Positions 34,284-44,202 of a stretch of 64,000 nt of DNA are shown here, piece by piece. Below the pieces are notes generated by a model. It ran no database searches, was not told the origin of the DNA, and saw only the letters and a program-made list of their open reading frames with translations. The number at the start of each line of letters is the position of its first letter. Position 1 is the stretch's first letter. Source of the stretch: JBCCGI01 sp039029355 (GTDB taxonomy: Bacteria; Planctomycetota; UBA1135; GCA-002686595); assembly GCA_039029355.1 (NCBI GenBank), contig JBCCGI010000028.1, forward strand, positions 26,060-90,059, read 5' to 3'. The position numbers were made by a program, and so were the translations under genes.

Positions 34284-34888
34284 CCGTCCGTCGGTTCCAG
34301 CAGCGGACCGAGCGCGAGCCGCAGCGCCGCGTCGTTGCGCTCGGAGTCCGCCAGCACCTCGCCCAGCGGGACCGCGTTCAGGTCCGGGCCGCGGCGCGTG
34401 TAGAGCGTGTGGATGCCCCCACGCCCGCGGTAGAGCGGCTCGCCGCGGGCGGCGAGGACGAGCTCGAGTGAGAGCGCCGGGATCGTGCCGGCGAAGCGGA
34501 ACCGCGCGCGGCCGGTAGGCGTGCCGGGGCCCGTCCCCTTCACGTACTCCTGGATCGGCTGCCACGTCCCGTCCCAGCTCGCGCTCGAACCGGTGAACGA
34601 GGCCTCGCGCACCCGCAGCCGCGGATACAGCACGGCATCCACGGCCGTGGCTGCGCCTTCGTTCACGAGGCGTGCGACGCGGCCGGAAGCGGTGAGCCGC
34701 GTCACGAGCTCGGCGGCCAGGCCGTCGGCAGCCCCGCGCAGCGGCTCCAGCTCATCCGGCACGGCTACCGGCGCGACGCCGATGACCAGGTCGCCGTCGA
34801 GCGCTCGGGGGTCGAGGACCTCGGTGTTGGAAGGCGCGCTCGAGCACGCCGCCAGAAGGAGCGTGAGCAGGGAGAGGGCTCGCCTCAT
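34280..34888 (-). CDS. Lipoprotein of unknown function
   Basis: 202 residues from ATG 34888. The leader MRRALSLLTLLLAACSS has a perfect lipobox (LAAC, Cys15). The mature part contains DLVIGVAPVAVPDELEPLRG, AAELVTRLTASGRVARLVNE and FAGTIPALSLELVLAARGE. The combination of a GVAPVAVP-like strand, an L-x-x-x-L-x-x-S-G-R-V helix and a late Leu/Arg-rich strand is similar to outer-membrane lipoproteins that resemble the LpoB or CsgG folds, but the evidence is too weak for a family name. It is convergent with the preceding exoprotein (4-bp overlap of stops). Confidence 0.65.
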   Translation of the reverse strand: MRRALSLLTLLLAACSSAPSNTEVLDPRALDGDLVIGVAPVAVPDELEPLRGAADGLAAELVTRLTASGRVARLVNEGAATAVDAVLYPRLRVREASFTGSSASWDGTWQPIQEYVKGTGPGTPTGRARFRFAGTIPALSLELVLAARGEPLYRGRGGIHTLYTRRGPDLNAVPLGEVLADSERNDAALRLALGPLLEPTDG

Positions 34889-34944
34889 CGCCGTCGCTCC
34901 ACGCGTCGATCGGGGCAGCGTGCTCGCACCTGCGGCGCGGCCGC

Positions 34945-35664
34945 TCAGTCCTCGTCCCCTGCGCTGAGCAGCGCCCGGTGCACGATCCCCGCCAGCGCGG
35001 CCCCGACGATCGGCGCCACCCAGAACAGCCACAGCTGCGACAGCGCCCAGTCCTGCACGAACAGCGCCGGGCCGGTGCTGCGCGCCGGGTTGACCGACGT
35101 GTTGGTGACCGGGATCGAGATCAGGTGGATCAGCGTCAGGCCGAGCCCGATGGCGATCGGCGCAAAGCCCGAAGGCGCGAGGCGGTCGGTCGCGCCGAGG
35201 ATGATGAGGAGGAAGAAGAAGGTCATCACGACCTCGCAGACCAGCGCCGCCATCATCGAGTAGTTGCCGGGCGAACCCGCGGTCTCGCCGAAGCCGTTGC
35301 ACGCGAAGCCTCCGAGCTCGAAACCGGGAAGGCCGCTCGCGATCACGTAGAGCACGCCCGAGGCCGCAACCGCGCCGGCGACCTGCGCGCCCCAGTAGGG
35401 CACGAGCTCCTTCGAGGAGAAGCGCCCGCCCATCATCAGGCCCACGGACACGGCGGGGTTGAAGTGCCCCCCGGAGATGTGCCCGACGGCGTACGCCATC
35501 GTCAGAACGGTCAGCCCGAAGGCGAGCGAGACGCCGACGAACCCGATGCCGAGGCCGCCGGGATAGAGCGTCGTGTTGGTCGCGAGGACCGCCGCGCCGC
35601 AGCCGCCGAGGACCAGCCAGAACGTGCCGAAGAACTCCGCGGCGAGCTTCTTGGTGAGACCCAT
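34945..35664 (-). CDS. aqpZ: Aquaporin Z
   Basis: 239 residues, the usual length of AqpZ. Six membrane helices and two half-helices are visible with both NPA boxes: GGHFNPAVSVGLMM and NTSVNPARSTGPALF. The start MGLTKKLAAEFFGTFWLVLGGCGAAVLA is the canonical aquaporin first helix, including the E-x-x-G-T-F motif. The residue after the second NPA is Arg (NPAR), the selectivity-filter arginine of water-specific channels. It is an inner-membrane channel for water. Upstream is a 219-bp divergent gap with the TAXI-type protein; downstream it may be co-transcribed with the lipoprotein (56 bp). Confidence 0.95.
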   Translation of the reverse strand: MGLTKKLAAEFFGTFWLVLGGCGAAVLATNTTLYPGGLGIGFVGVSLAFGLTVLTMAYAVGHISGGHFNPAVSVGLMMGGRFSSKELVPYWGAQVAGAVAASGVLYVIASGLPGFELGGFACNGFGETAGSPGNYSMMAALVCEVVMTFFFLLIILGATDRLAPSGFAPIAIGLGLTLIHLISIPVTNTSVNPARSTGPALFVQDWALSQLWLFWVAPIVGAALAGIVHRALLSAGDED

Positions 35665-35889
35665 GTGTCGACTCCTTGTCGCTGAGGGTGAGGCGGGAGG
35701 TTAGGCGCGGCGGCCCGAGCGCACTTGTGACACTTCCGGCAGTCGGTCCGCAGCGCCTGCGACGCACGAAGAATGACCCGATCGACAGAACTTCCAGGCG
35801 CGGGGGCGCGGGCGAGGATTCGGCGCACGCGCGCTCGCGCCGGGCCCTCGGGGCTCCGCGCCGCGCAGCGCATGTGTTAGGAAGTGCCG

Positions 35890-37170
35890 ATGCAGAACCT
35901 GCGACTCAAGCTGATCGTGGCGGGCATGGCGGCGCTGCTCGCCGCCCTCGCGTGGGCCGTGCTCGCGCAGCTCGACGTCTTCAAGGAGCACCGCACCTGG
36001 CGGATCGCGACCGGCCACCCCGACGGTTCGTACTTCAAGCTCGGCTCCGAGCTGGCGTCCGTGCTCAGCGCGGACTTCGCGCCCTATGAGCGCTTCGAGG
36101 TCGACGAGACCGCCGGCAGCGCGGAGAACATCGGGCGCATTGCGCGCGGCGAAGCCGCCTTTGCGTTCGTGCAGAGCGACGCCGACCCCGTCGCGAACGC
36201 ACGCCTCGTCGCGCTGCTGTACCAGGAGATCGTTCACATCGTCGTCCGCGCCGACCACCACGCCGCCGGGCTGGCCGTCGACGACCTCGGCACCCTCGCG
36301 GCGGTGTCGCTCGGGGCGGAGGGCAGCGGCACGCGGATGGTCGCCGAGCGGCTGCTGGATCACTTCGACGTCGCACTCGCGGGCGCGCCGCTCGACGTCG
36401 ACCCGTCCGAGCTGCGGGCGCGCTTCGAGTCCGGCCAGCTCGACGCCGCGTTCCTGCTCGTCGGGCCGGGATCCGCGCTCGCCGAGGATCTGCTCACCTC
36501 GCCCGACGTCCGGCTGCTGTCGCTCGGCGCGGGGCCCGAGGGCGGCACCGCGGCCGACGCCTTCGCGGTGCTGAACCCGGCCTTCCGCGCGCAGCTGCTT
36601 CCGGCGCGGCTGTACGGGCCGCAACCGGTCGAGCCGGTGCGCACGGTGGGCGTCAACGCGATGCTCGTCGCCTCGGACGACGTCGACGACGACCTGGTGC
36701 GCGAGGTGACTGCCTCGCTGTTCCGCAACGCCAACCGGCTGTCGGCCGGGATGGACACGCCGCTGACGCTGACGCACTCGCCCGACGCGGACCGCCTCGT
36801 GCTCCCGCTGCACGAGGGTGCGCTCGGCTACTACCTGCGCGAGCAGCCCTTCTTCCTGGTCGAGTACGCCGAGGTCATCAGCCTCGGGCTGACGCTGCTG
36901 GTCGGGCTGTGGTCGCTCGGCACGCTGCTCCTGCGCTGGACGGCGGGGATGAAGAAGGAGCGCATCGACCGCTACTACTCCGACATCCGCGCCAGCTCCA
37001 GCCTCCCGAGCGAGGAGCGCCTAGGCCGCCTGCGCCAGATTCACGGCAACGCCTTCGAGGAGCTGATGGCCGAGCGCCTGGCCGCGAACGAGTCCTTCGT
37101 GATCTTCCACGACTACCTGCTGAGCGAGATCGGCCGTGCCGAGCGCGACACCGCCGCCCCAGCCGAGTAG
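35890..37170 (+). CDS. TAXI-family TRAP-type solute-binding protein with two membrane anchors
   Basis: 426 residues from ATG 35890; a GTG two codons earlier is possible. The N-terminus is a membrane helix (LKLIVAGMAALLAALAWAVLAQL). The binding domain starts at WRIATGHPDGSYFKLGSELASVLS and contains ETAGSAENIGRIARGEAAFAFVQSD, the signature of TAXI (TRAP-associated extracytoplasmic immunogenic) binding proteins. Unlike ordinary TAXI proteins it has a second helix near residue 340 (VISLGLTLLVGLWSLGTLLL) and a ~75-residue C-terminal charged tail expected in the cytoplasm. No TRAP permease genes lie nearby, so a sensory role is plausible. It is followed 56 bp later by a DUF3050 gene. Confidence 0.8.
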   Translation: MQNLRLKLIVAGMAALLAALAWAVLAQLDVFKEHRTWRIATGHPDGSYFKLGSELASVLSADFAPYERFEVDETAGSAENIGRIARGEAAFAFVQSDADPVANARLVALLYQEIVHIVVRADHHAAGLAVDDLGTLAAVSLGAEGSGTRMVAERLLDHFDVALAGAPLDVDPSELRARFESGQLDAAFLLVGPGSALAEDLLTSPDVRLLSLGAGPEGGTAADAFAVLNPAFRAQLLPARLYGPQPVEPVRTVGVNAMLVASDDVDDDLVREVTASLFRNANRLSAGMDTPLTLTHSPDADRLVLPLHEGALGYYLREQPFFLVEYAEVISLGLTLLVGLWSLGTLLLRWTAGMKKERIDRYYSDIRASSSLPSEERLGRLRQIHGNAFEELMAERLAANESFVIFHDYLLSEIGRAERDTAAPAE

Positions 37171-37226
37171 GCGCCCGCCTGCGTCCTTTCGCCACAGTTG
37201 AAGTCCGCGCCGTTCGGAACGACGCT

Positions 37227-38006
<780 letters not shown>

Positions 38007-38037
38007 ACGGGGGCCGGCCGCCCCCCGCAGCAGGGCT

Positions 38038-38733
38038 CTAGCTTCGGCGAGTCTGGATTACGACGGCGACCTCGATTGGTAGCTGTACGTACTCGAACTG
38101 CCCCTGGCCTTCGTGGTCGTGGAAGATCCAGTGGTCGACGAACCACTGACCTCCGTCGGTGTCGAGCACGCTGGTCTCGTACACGCAGTGCTCCTTCCCG
38201 AATCGATCGACGATGTAGCTCACTTCTGGCTCGTCGCTCACCGTCAGCACCCCCTTGGAGATCTGCTCAACGAGCATCTTGAGCCGTTCCTCGCCGTCAA
38301 TTGCCTCAATCGCCTCTAGGTGGGGCAACGAATCAAGACCTTCGAACCAGTCGACTAGACCGTCTTCGGCCAAGTCCCAGTCGATCATGCACTCGATCGC
38401 GACCCGCATCTTGCACTCAAGCATCGTCACTGCGTCCGGGCGCTCCTTCCTCCAGTGGTGGAACACGTCGTTGCAAGTCGAGTGCGTAACCGTCGGCTCA
38501 TCTGCGCTGATAGCGACGTCCCCCGCGCCTTGTCCCACAGTCGGCGCCAAGCCGTTAGGGACGTGCGGCATGCTGTGGGAGCAGGGATGATCGACCTCAG
38601 GACGAAAGAAGACAACGTTCTCGGTGATACTCGTAGCGTCGGCGTCCGAGCGCGACCTGTAGAGAAGAACCGCCGCAAGGATGACAACCAAGACGCCGAC
38701 GACGACGATCAGCCACAGAACCGTTCGATCCAT
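38038..38733 (-). CDS. Single-pass membrane protein of unknown function
   Basis: 231 residues from ATG 38733, with a GGAG about 11 bases upstream. The first ~25 residues are a membrane helix (TVLWLIVVVGVLVVILAAVLLY). The rest is hydrophilic, with His/Cys-rich patches: HPCSHSMPHVPNG, STCNDVFHHW, ECKMRVAIECMIDWD, EHCVYETSVLD, and VDHWIFHDHEGQGQFEYVQL near the end. The last strand pattern looks like an NTF2-like or lipocalin-type beta sheet, but I cannot name it. Base composition is less GC-rich than average, as in the adjacent kinase. It lies 45 bp downstream of the kinase-SUMF1 gene on the same strand and may be the third gene of that operon. Confidence 0.65.
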   Translation of the reverse strand: MDRTVLWLIVVVGVLVVILAAVLLYRSRSDADATSITENVVFFRPEVDHPCSHSMPHVPNGLAPTVGQGAGDVAISADEPTVTHSTCNDVFHHWRKERPDAVTMLECKMRVAIECMIDWDLAEDGLVDWFEGLDSLPHLEAIEAIDGEERLKMLVEQISKGVLTVSDEPEVSYIVDRFGKEHCVYETSVLDTDGGQWFVDHWIFHDHEGQGQFEYVQLPIEVAVVIQTRRS

Positions 38734-38778
38734 CTCGATCTAACTCCATTCGAATGAACACGAGCAAGGTGCTACGGC

Positions 38779-41382
38779 CTACAGGCTCTTCGCGCACCGG
38801 AATCCAACGCTGAAGTTCGGAGCGCCCGCGAGCTTCCTCTCGAGACAATCCACGGTGTAGGGCCCTGCGCCGAGGTTGATCGGAGAGTCCCACCCGCCGC
38901 CCAAGACCACGAAGGCCCCGCTTTCGGGCACGACTTCTCCATCTCTCTGCGAAACGTACACGGTGTCAGTCCACTCCTTGACGTTCCCAAGAACATGGAA
39001 CAGCCGAAGGCCGTTCCGGCCAGCGGTTTGCACATAGCCGGGATCGCGCACCGACTTCGCCGACAGCACATGTCGCCGGGCGCCCTTCTCGATCCGAGTC
39101 GAGCCCAGCCTCAGCACGGCGTGCTGTCGCCGAAACGACTCGTCTTCGCCACAGGCCCACGAGAGCTTGTCCGCCAACCAACGCGCCAGCGAATGCCAGT
39201 CGTTCTTCCAAGGCAACCCTCGCGAGCGCGGCCCGCCGGCGGCAAGGAGCCACTCTGCGGCCGTCGGCAGCCGCTTGCCGCGCCAAGCCGCGTAAGCGCG
39301 CGCTTCGTCGAGCGTCACTCCCGACATCGGGTATTCACCCCAGAGCGCGACCATCTCCGAGTCGCGCTCGGCACTCGGGTCTAGCAGGCCTTTGAAGTAG
39401 CTCGGCGAGTGCCTTAGCCAGTACGCAGGAGGCGGGTAGCCTGTCTCCGCCAGGAACTCTCCGTAGTCTGCGATCGAGACCTCGGCTTCATCGATCCAGA
39501 AGGGGTCGACCTCCACAACTCTCTCTCGCCTGGCTCCGTCGCGTACACGGCAAGTGCTTCCGCCGATGAGCGCCATGCCCTCTGTGACCTGCGTCGCGCG
39601 TACCTGAAACAGGACCGAGTACTCCTGAGCTCGCTGGTCAACGTGCAGGGAGATCTCCGCCATCCCGCCTTGGCTGCTACGCGCCAGAAGCCTGTAGTAG
39701 CCGCGAGGCATCTCGACGGGCTCTAGCGGCGTAACGCCGAGGTCCTGTTCCGGCAGCAGGTCTCCCGTCGAGCGGTCGACGCGACGATAGCTGACAACCA
39801 ATCCGGCCTCGTTGGAAGAGAAGCTCACCCTGGGGAGCAAGCTGCGGCTCGCGCCGAGGCGAAGGTCCTCATCGTCGGGCGCCAAGCGGCTGGCGCGCCA
39901 CCACAGCTGCCTCGCTCGATCTAGGTACTCATCACGCTCGTCTCCTCTACGCGTCAGAGCGCCCGCGTACTCACGGTCTCCTTCCGCGGCAAGATGCCAG
40001 GCAACCGAGTCGATCTCCGCTAGGAGTGCGTCGATGCGCGCAAGCTGGTCGGCGTTGAGATTCGGAGCCTTGAGTCCGACTGCGGCCGAACGCACGCGAC
40101 GCCGTGCTTCGTCGTCCTTCGCGAGCGCAGCCTGCTTCTCGACCGCAAGGACCGACGCCTCGGTATTGCGCGCATGCGAGACTTGCGACGTGAACTCAAC
40201 TCCGACGAAAGTCAGCATGACCAAGAGAAAGCTCGTCATCGGCATCCGATACTGCAGGTACTTCCTCGCCAGGCGTACAGGCGGCAGAGTCCGCCGGATC
40301 GTCAGAGGCTCCCTATCCAAGAACCGCTGCAGCTCGCGAGCCAGCTGCCCGGCGCTCTCAAAACGAAGGCTGCGGCGCTTCTCGAGCGCCTTCACGCAGA
40401 TGGTGTCCAGATCGCGGTGCACCCGCGCGTTCAGCTTGCGCACGCTGGTCGGCTCGCTGGAGCAGATGCTCGCAAGAACGCGGTGGATCGAGTCGCCCTC
40501 GAAGGGCCGCCGTAGGGTGAGCGCTTCGTAGAGCACCGCGCCCAGCGAGAACACGTCGCTCCTTCGGTCGACCTCAACGCTCTTCGCCTGGGCCTGCTCG
40601 GGACTCATGTAGTAAGGCGTACCCAGGATCTGGCCTGAAACGGAGATCGTCTCGGCGAGGAGGTCCTTCGCCAGCCCGAAGTCGCCGACGTAGGGCTTGC
40701 CGTCTCGGTCGAGCAGGATGTTCTGCGGCTTGACGTCGCGGTGCAGGATGCCGTTGCGGTGGGCGTAGTCGAGCGCCGACGCGACGTCGCGCACGATCTC
40801 AACGACGCGGGTGACGTACACGGGCTGTTCGAACAGCGGGAGAGGCGCGTCGGCCTCCCTGCGACGCGTCGCGCTGAGCGCGGTGTCGAGGTCGCAGCCG
40901 TCGATGAACTCCATCGCGATGTAGCGGCATCCGTCTGCTTCGCCGGCGGAAAGCACGCGCACGACGTTCGCATGCCGCAGCTTGGCGGCGGCGATCGCTT
41001 CAACCGCGAAGCGCGAGATGCGTTGGTCGCTCGGGCCGAGCCCCTGCGCGAGGATCTTGACGGCGACGAGGCGGTCGAGGGGGCGTTGCTGGGCAAGGTA
41101 GACGACGCCTGCGCCGCCGCGCCCGAGCACACGCACGAGCTCGAAGTCGCCGACGCGGGTGCCCGGAGCGAGGTCCGGGCTTCGCTCCACGATCTCCGCC
41201 TCTTCGAGCTCGGGATGCTCGAGAAAGCTCGGGTCAGGCGTATCGAGCATGGAGCGGACCTCGGAGCGTAGCGCTTCGTCCTCGGCACACTCGCGCTCTA
41301 GGAACGCTTCGCGGTCCTCTGCTGGCAGGCTGAGCGCTTGCTGCAGCACCTCCTGCATTCGCTCCCAACGCGATCGGTTCAT
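38779..41382 (-). CDS. Membrane Ser/Thr protein kinase fused to a SUMF1 (FGE-like) domain
   Basis: 867 residues from ATG 41382, overlapping the sigma stop as ATGA. The N-terminal ~75 residues are helical (MNRSRWERMQEVLQQALSLP). The kinase domain spans about 80-350: GRGGAGVVYLAQ, VAVKIL, HRDVKPQNILL, YVGDFGLAKDL, YMSPEQAQAKS. A membrane helix (SFLLVMLTFVGVEFTS) follows, then a coiled coil and a PEGA-like beta segment, then a SUMF1/formylglycine-enzyme-like domain: EVSIADYGEFLAETG, VTLDEARAYAAWRGKRLPTA, FHVLGNVKEWTDT, FVVLGGGWDSP, and the terminal VGFRCAKSL. In planctomycete kinases this domain is placed outside the membrane and likely binds rather than makes formylglycine. It forms a sigma/kinase pair with the upstream gene. 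Confidence 0.9.
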   Translation of the reverse strand: MNRSRWERMQEVLQQALSLPAEDREAFLERECAEDEALRSEVRSMLDTPDPSFLEHPELEEAEIVERSPDLAPGTRVGDFELVRVLGRGGAGVVYLAQQRPLDRLVAVKILAQGLGPSDQRISRFAVEAIAAAKLRHANVVRVLSAGEADGCRYIAMEFIDGCDLDTALSATRRREADAPLPLFEQPVYVTRVVEIVRDVASALDYAHRNGILHRDVKPQNILLDRDGKPYVGDFGLAKDLLAETISVSGQILGTPYYMSPEQAQAKSVEVDRRSDVFSLGAVLYEALTLRRPFEGDSIHRVLASICSSEPTSVRKLNARVHRDLDTICVKALEKRRSLRFESAGQLARELQRFLDREPLTIRRTLPPVRLARKYLQYRMPMTSFLLVMLTFVGVEFTSQVSHARNTEASVLAVEKQAALAKDDEARRRVRSAAVGLKAPNLNADQLARIDALLAEIDSVAWHLAAEGDREYAGALTRRGDERDEYLDRARQLWWRASRLAPDDEDLRLGASRSLLPRVSFSSNEAGLVVSYRRVDRSTGDLLPEQDLGVTPLEPVEMPRGYYRLLARSSQGGMAEISLHVDQRAQEYSVLFQVRATQVTEGMALIGGSTCRVRDGARRERVVEVDPFWIDEAEVSIADYGEFLAETGYPPPAYWLRHSPSYFKGLLDPSAERDSEMVALWGEYPMSGVTLDEARAYAAWRGKRLPTAAEWLLAAGGPRSRGLPWKNDWHSLARWLADKLSWACGEDESFRRQHAVLRLGSTRIEKGARRHVLSAKSVRDPGYVQTAGRNGLRLFHVLGNVKEWTDTVYVSQRDGEVVPESGAFVVLGGGWDSPINLGAGPYTVDCLERKLAGAPNFSVGFRCAKSL

Positions 41383-41897
41383 CGCACCTGCTTGTAGAGC
41401 CAGGCGCGGGTCGCCGCCCAGCGACGCTCGAGTGTGCGCCGGGGAACGCCAAGCACCTCCGCGATCTCGGGGGTCGCGAGGCCGGCGAAGAAGCGCAGTT
41501 CGACCGCGCGCGCCATCGGTTCGTCGACGTCCTCGAGCCGCTCCAGCGCCTCTTCCAGAGCGAGGAGATCGACCGCATTCTCGCTGAACCGGTCCAGGAC
41601 GTCGTCGAGCGCGACGCGCTGGCCTGGCTGCTGCCGCTTGAGGCTGCTGCGCGCCCGCGCCTTGTCGACCAGCACGGAGCGCATCGCCTTGGAAGCCGCC
41701 GCGAGGAAACGTCGCTGATCGAGCTCGCCCTCGAGCCCGTCTCCCCAGTCGAGCCGCAAGTACGCCTCGTGCACCAGATCCGTGACCTGGAGCGACTTCC
41801 GCGCGCTGCCGGGTCCCAGCTTTCCCGCCGCGATCCGCTTCAAGGATCGATAGAGGGTCGCCACGAGGGGATCGGCTGCAGACTGGCCTTGCGTCAT
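41379..41897 (-). CDS. ECF-family RNA polymerase sigma factor
   Basis: 172 residues from ATG 41897 (GGTGAG upstream); the open frame to 42143 is Arg/Ser-rich and unsupported. Region 2 includes VATLYRSLKRIAAGKLG, LQVTDLVHEAYLRLDWG and FLAAASKAMRSVLVDKARAR. Region 4 is VELRFFAGLATPEIAEVLGVPRRTLERRWAATRAWLYKQ, with its helix-turn-helix. Its stop overlaps the kinase start (ATGA), the tightest sigma/kinase coupling in the window. The 223 bp upstream (41898-42120) hold no supported gene and presumably carry its promoter and the end of the toroid gene's transcript. Confidence 0.9.
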   Translation of the reverse strand: MTQGQSAADPLVATLYRSLKRIAAGKLGPGSARKSLQVTDLVHEAYLRLDWGDGLEGELDQRRFLAAASKAMRSVLVDKARARSSLKRQQPGQRVALDDVLDRFSENAVDLLALEEALERLEDVDEPMARAVELRFFAGLATPEIAEVLGVPRRTLERRWAATRAWLYKQVR

Positions 41898-42120
41898 GGA
41901 GCTCACCGTTGGGCAGGTGGACGGAAACGAGCTGACGCGCCGCCACTTTTCCGAGCAAATGAGCGAGCCGGCGGCGCGCGCAGAGGATCGCCGAAGTCTA
42001 CGCACCCGAGCCACCGCCAAGACCAGCTCGCAACGGTCGATGGTACGGCGCCCCTGGGAGACTGCGGGGCGCCCGCCAAGGAGCTTCCAGCTAGGGAAAT
42101 CGCTGCCCGGGGGGGTCCCC

Positions 42121-43986
42121 CTACCGCAGCCCGATCTCCGCAAACCCGCGCCGCCCGCTCGCCGGCGCCAGGACCTCCACCGCCAGCGTGCGCACCTTCG
42201 TCCGCTTGGCGAGCGGCAGCACGAGCGTGCCGGGGAAGCTCGGGTCGAGGTCGTGCTCGGTCGCGGTTCCGTTGACCGTCAGCCGGATGCGCTCGACTCC
42301 GCGCTGGTCGCTCTGCGAGAACGTGCTGGCCGGCGAGCTCAGCGTGACGGCCTGGGCGCGGACGGGCTCGGGGAAGCTCAGCTCGATGCGCGGCGCGGGC
42401 TCGCCGCCGGAGATCCACTGCGTGCCCTCGTAGCCGTCGACCGCGCGGGCGGGGTATTGCCCCGCGGCCTCGCTCGACGCCTGGGCCTCGACCTCGAGCC
42501 CGTGGAGCAGGTTCTCGCCGCTGCCCTCGGCCGCCCGCGCCAGCCACTCGTCGGCCGACGGCCGGCATTCGAAGGCGAGTGGCTCCGCGACCAGCTCGGC
42601 GAGGGTCCCGTCCTGGGCACGCACGTCGACGGTCGCGGAGAGCGTGTGCGCGCCGATCGACGTCGCGGGCCACTTGAAGGGGAAGCGCTCGCCCTTCCAC
42701 GGCGTCGCGGTGCTCTCCGGCGTCAGGTCCGCCAGCACCTCGCCGTCGACCGACCAGCGCACGCGCTCGACGTAGAACGGGCGCTCCTGCTCGAGCGCGG
42801 TGATCCAAGCCACGATCTCCATCCGCCCGTTCGCGTGGATGCGCACCGGCCCGTGATCGAGGGCCCAAGCGTCGCTGGGCGGACGCGACGCCGCTCCGGT
42901 CGTGCGCGCGCGCGAGGCGCGCCCGAGGAAGAGCAGCGCGTACGACGTCCCGTGCAGCCGCCCCCAGCCGCCGTCGTCCTTCTGTTGCGCGAGCACGGTG
43001 CGCGCGCCCGGCTCGTACCACAGGTGTCCGTCGATCGTGTCGGAGTCGAAGAGCGCGCCCAGGCGCTCGATTGCCCAGAGGAGGTAGAGCACCTGCCCCT
43101 CGGTCCCTTCGTGGTGCCCGTGGTTCTCGGTCACCGACCAGTGCGCGCCCAGCCAGCGCACGCCGAGCGCCTCGCTCTCGTCCATCGCCTTCAGCAGCTT
43201 GCGCCCGAGCTTCTTGCCCGACAGCTCGCGCGCGATGCGCTGGATGCCGATCCCCGCCGCGGTCATCGAGGCGGACGGCGGACGGCTGTCGCGCTCGAGG
43301 AAGTAGTGAAAGCCCGCGATGCGGTCGTCGCGCTTCCTGCCCTTCTCGGACGGGCGCGCGGGGCCGTCGAAGGGCTCCTCCTGGAAGCGCTCGATCGTCG
43401 CCTTGACCAGCCGCTGTACCACGTCGTGCGGCACGTCGAGCCCGAGCCTCTGGGCGCCCCAGAAGCCGAGCGCGACGAACTGCATGTTGGAGAGGTCGAC
43501 CGGCCCGCTGGGATACGACCACGTGCCGCGCACGCCCGAGCTCTCCCACGCGAGCAGCTGATCCAGGCAGCGCTGCGCCAGGTCCTCGTGACGCTCGTCC
43601 CCGATCTCGCCGAGCAGCAGCAGGATGGCGCCGGCCGAGTACACCATCGTCGCGGGCGTGCGCTCCAGGTAGTCGAGCGCCAACCGGATCGAGAGCGCGT
43701 CGGGGCTGACGCCGGACTCGACCAACGCGTAGGCGGAGAACGCGGTGGGTCCGGTGCGATAGGAGCCGAAGGCCGCTCCGGTCCACGAGCCGTCGCGGTG
43801 CTGACGGGCGAGCAGGTGCTCGATGCCGCGGTCGATCGCCGTGTGGATGAGGGGCTGGAGCTTGGAGTCAGCTACCTCGCGGGGAGCCTGTCTCTGTGCG
43901 GCGCCGGCGGAGAGCGCCAGGAGCGCGAGCGCGCAGAGCGGCGCGACGCGGCGCAGGGCGCGATCGAGAGCGAGAGGGGACGGCAT
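42121..43986 (-). CDS. Secreted alpha/alpha-toroid (squalene-cyclase-like) protein with discoidin-like C-terminus
   Basis: 621 residues with signal peptide (RRVAPLCALALLALSAGAAQ). Residues ~45-370 show the repeats of the terpenoid-cyclase/prenyltransferase toroid: IDRGIEHLLARQHRDGSWTG, YALVESGVSPD, AILLLLGEIGD, AHWSVTENHGHHEGTEGQVLYLLWAIERLG, VLAQQKDDGGWGRLHGTSYA (QW-like QxDGGWG). In planctomycetes such secreted toroids are widespread and of unknown function; the DxDD motif of squalene cyclases is absent. Residues ~510-621 (EAQASSEAAGQYPARAVDGYEGTQWISGGEPAP, IRLTVNGTATE) match an F5/8-type-C/discoidin galactose-binding-like domain, which suggests carbohydrate binding at the cell surface. Confidence 0.75.
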   Translation of the reverse strand: MPSPLALDRALRRVAPLCALALLALSAGAAQRQAPREVADSKLQPLIHTAIDRGIEHLLARQHRDGSWTGAAFGSYRTGPTAFSAYALVESGVSPDALSIRLALDYLERTPATMVYSAGAILLLLGEIGDERHEDLAQRCLDQLLAWESSGVRGTWSYPSGPVDLSNMQFVALGFWGAQRLGLDVPHDVVQRLVKATIERFQEEPFDGPARPSEKGRKRDDRIAGFHYFLERDSRPPSASMTAAGIGIQRIARELSGKKLGRKLLKAMDESEALGVRWLGAHWSVTENHGHHEGTEGQVLYLLWAIERLGALFDSDTIDGHLWYEPGARTVLAQQKDDGGWGRLHGTSYALLFLGRASRARTTGAASRPPSDAWALDHGPVRIHANGRMEIVAWITALEQERPFYVERVRWSVDGEVLADLTPESTATPWKGERFPFKWPATSIGAHTLSATVDVRAQDGTLAELVAEPLAFECRPSADEWLARAAEGSGENLLHGLEVEAQASSEAAGQYPARAVDGYEGTQWISGGEPAPRIELSFPEPVRAQAVTLSSPASTFSQSDQRGVERIRLTVNGTATEHDLDPSFPGTLVLPLAKRTKVRTLAVEVLAPASGRRGFAEIGLR

Positions 43987-44202
43987 GGATGAAGAGGAAC
44001 GCGGCGGATCGGAGAGGACGCGCCGCTCATCCTAGGGCACGGACGGACCGGGGTGTCCTCGGGGGGCCCGAAGGTGGCTCGAGAAGACTCGAACAGAAAC
44101 GCGAAACGAGCGGGGCGAGCCGCGTAGGGCTCGGTCAAAGAGCGCGCGGGTCGGTCTCGGCCGCGCGAGTTCGCTTCCGTCTTCCATCAACCCAGGGCGC
44201 GC

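Noticed and set aside
36909..37226. N-terminal extension of the DUF3050 gene
   Set aside because: The frame is open upstream but overlaps the TAXI-like gene and is Arg-rich; DUF3050 homology begins at the ATG at 37227.
38779..39600. SUMF1 domain as the sulfatase-activating enzyme for the arylsulfatase at 16117
   Set aside because: It is fused to a membrane kinase and probably faces outside; planctomycete kinase-SUMF1 fusions are thought to be regulatory, and the true maturase is likely elsewhere.
41896..43992. 698-codon plus-strand frame opposite the toroid protein
   Set aside because: Antisense shadow; composition is Arg/Val/Gln-rich and lacks the repeats seen on the minus strand.
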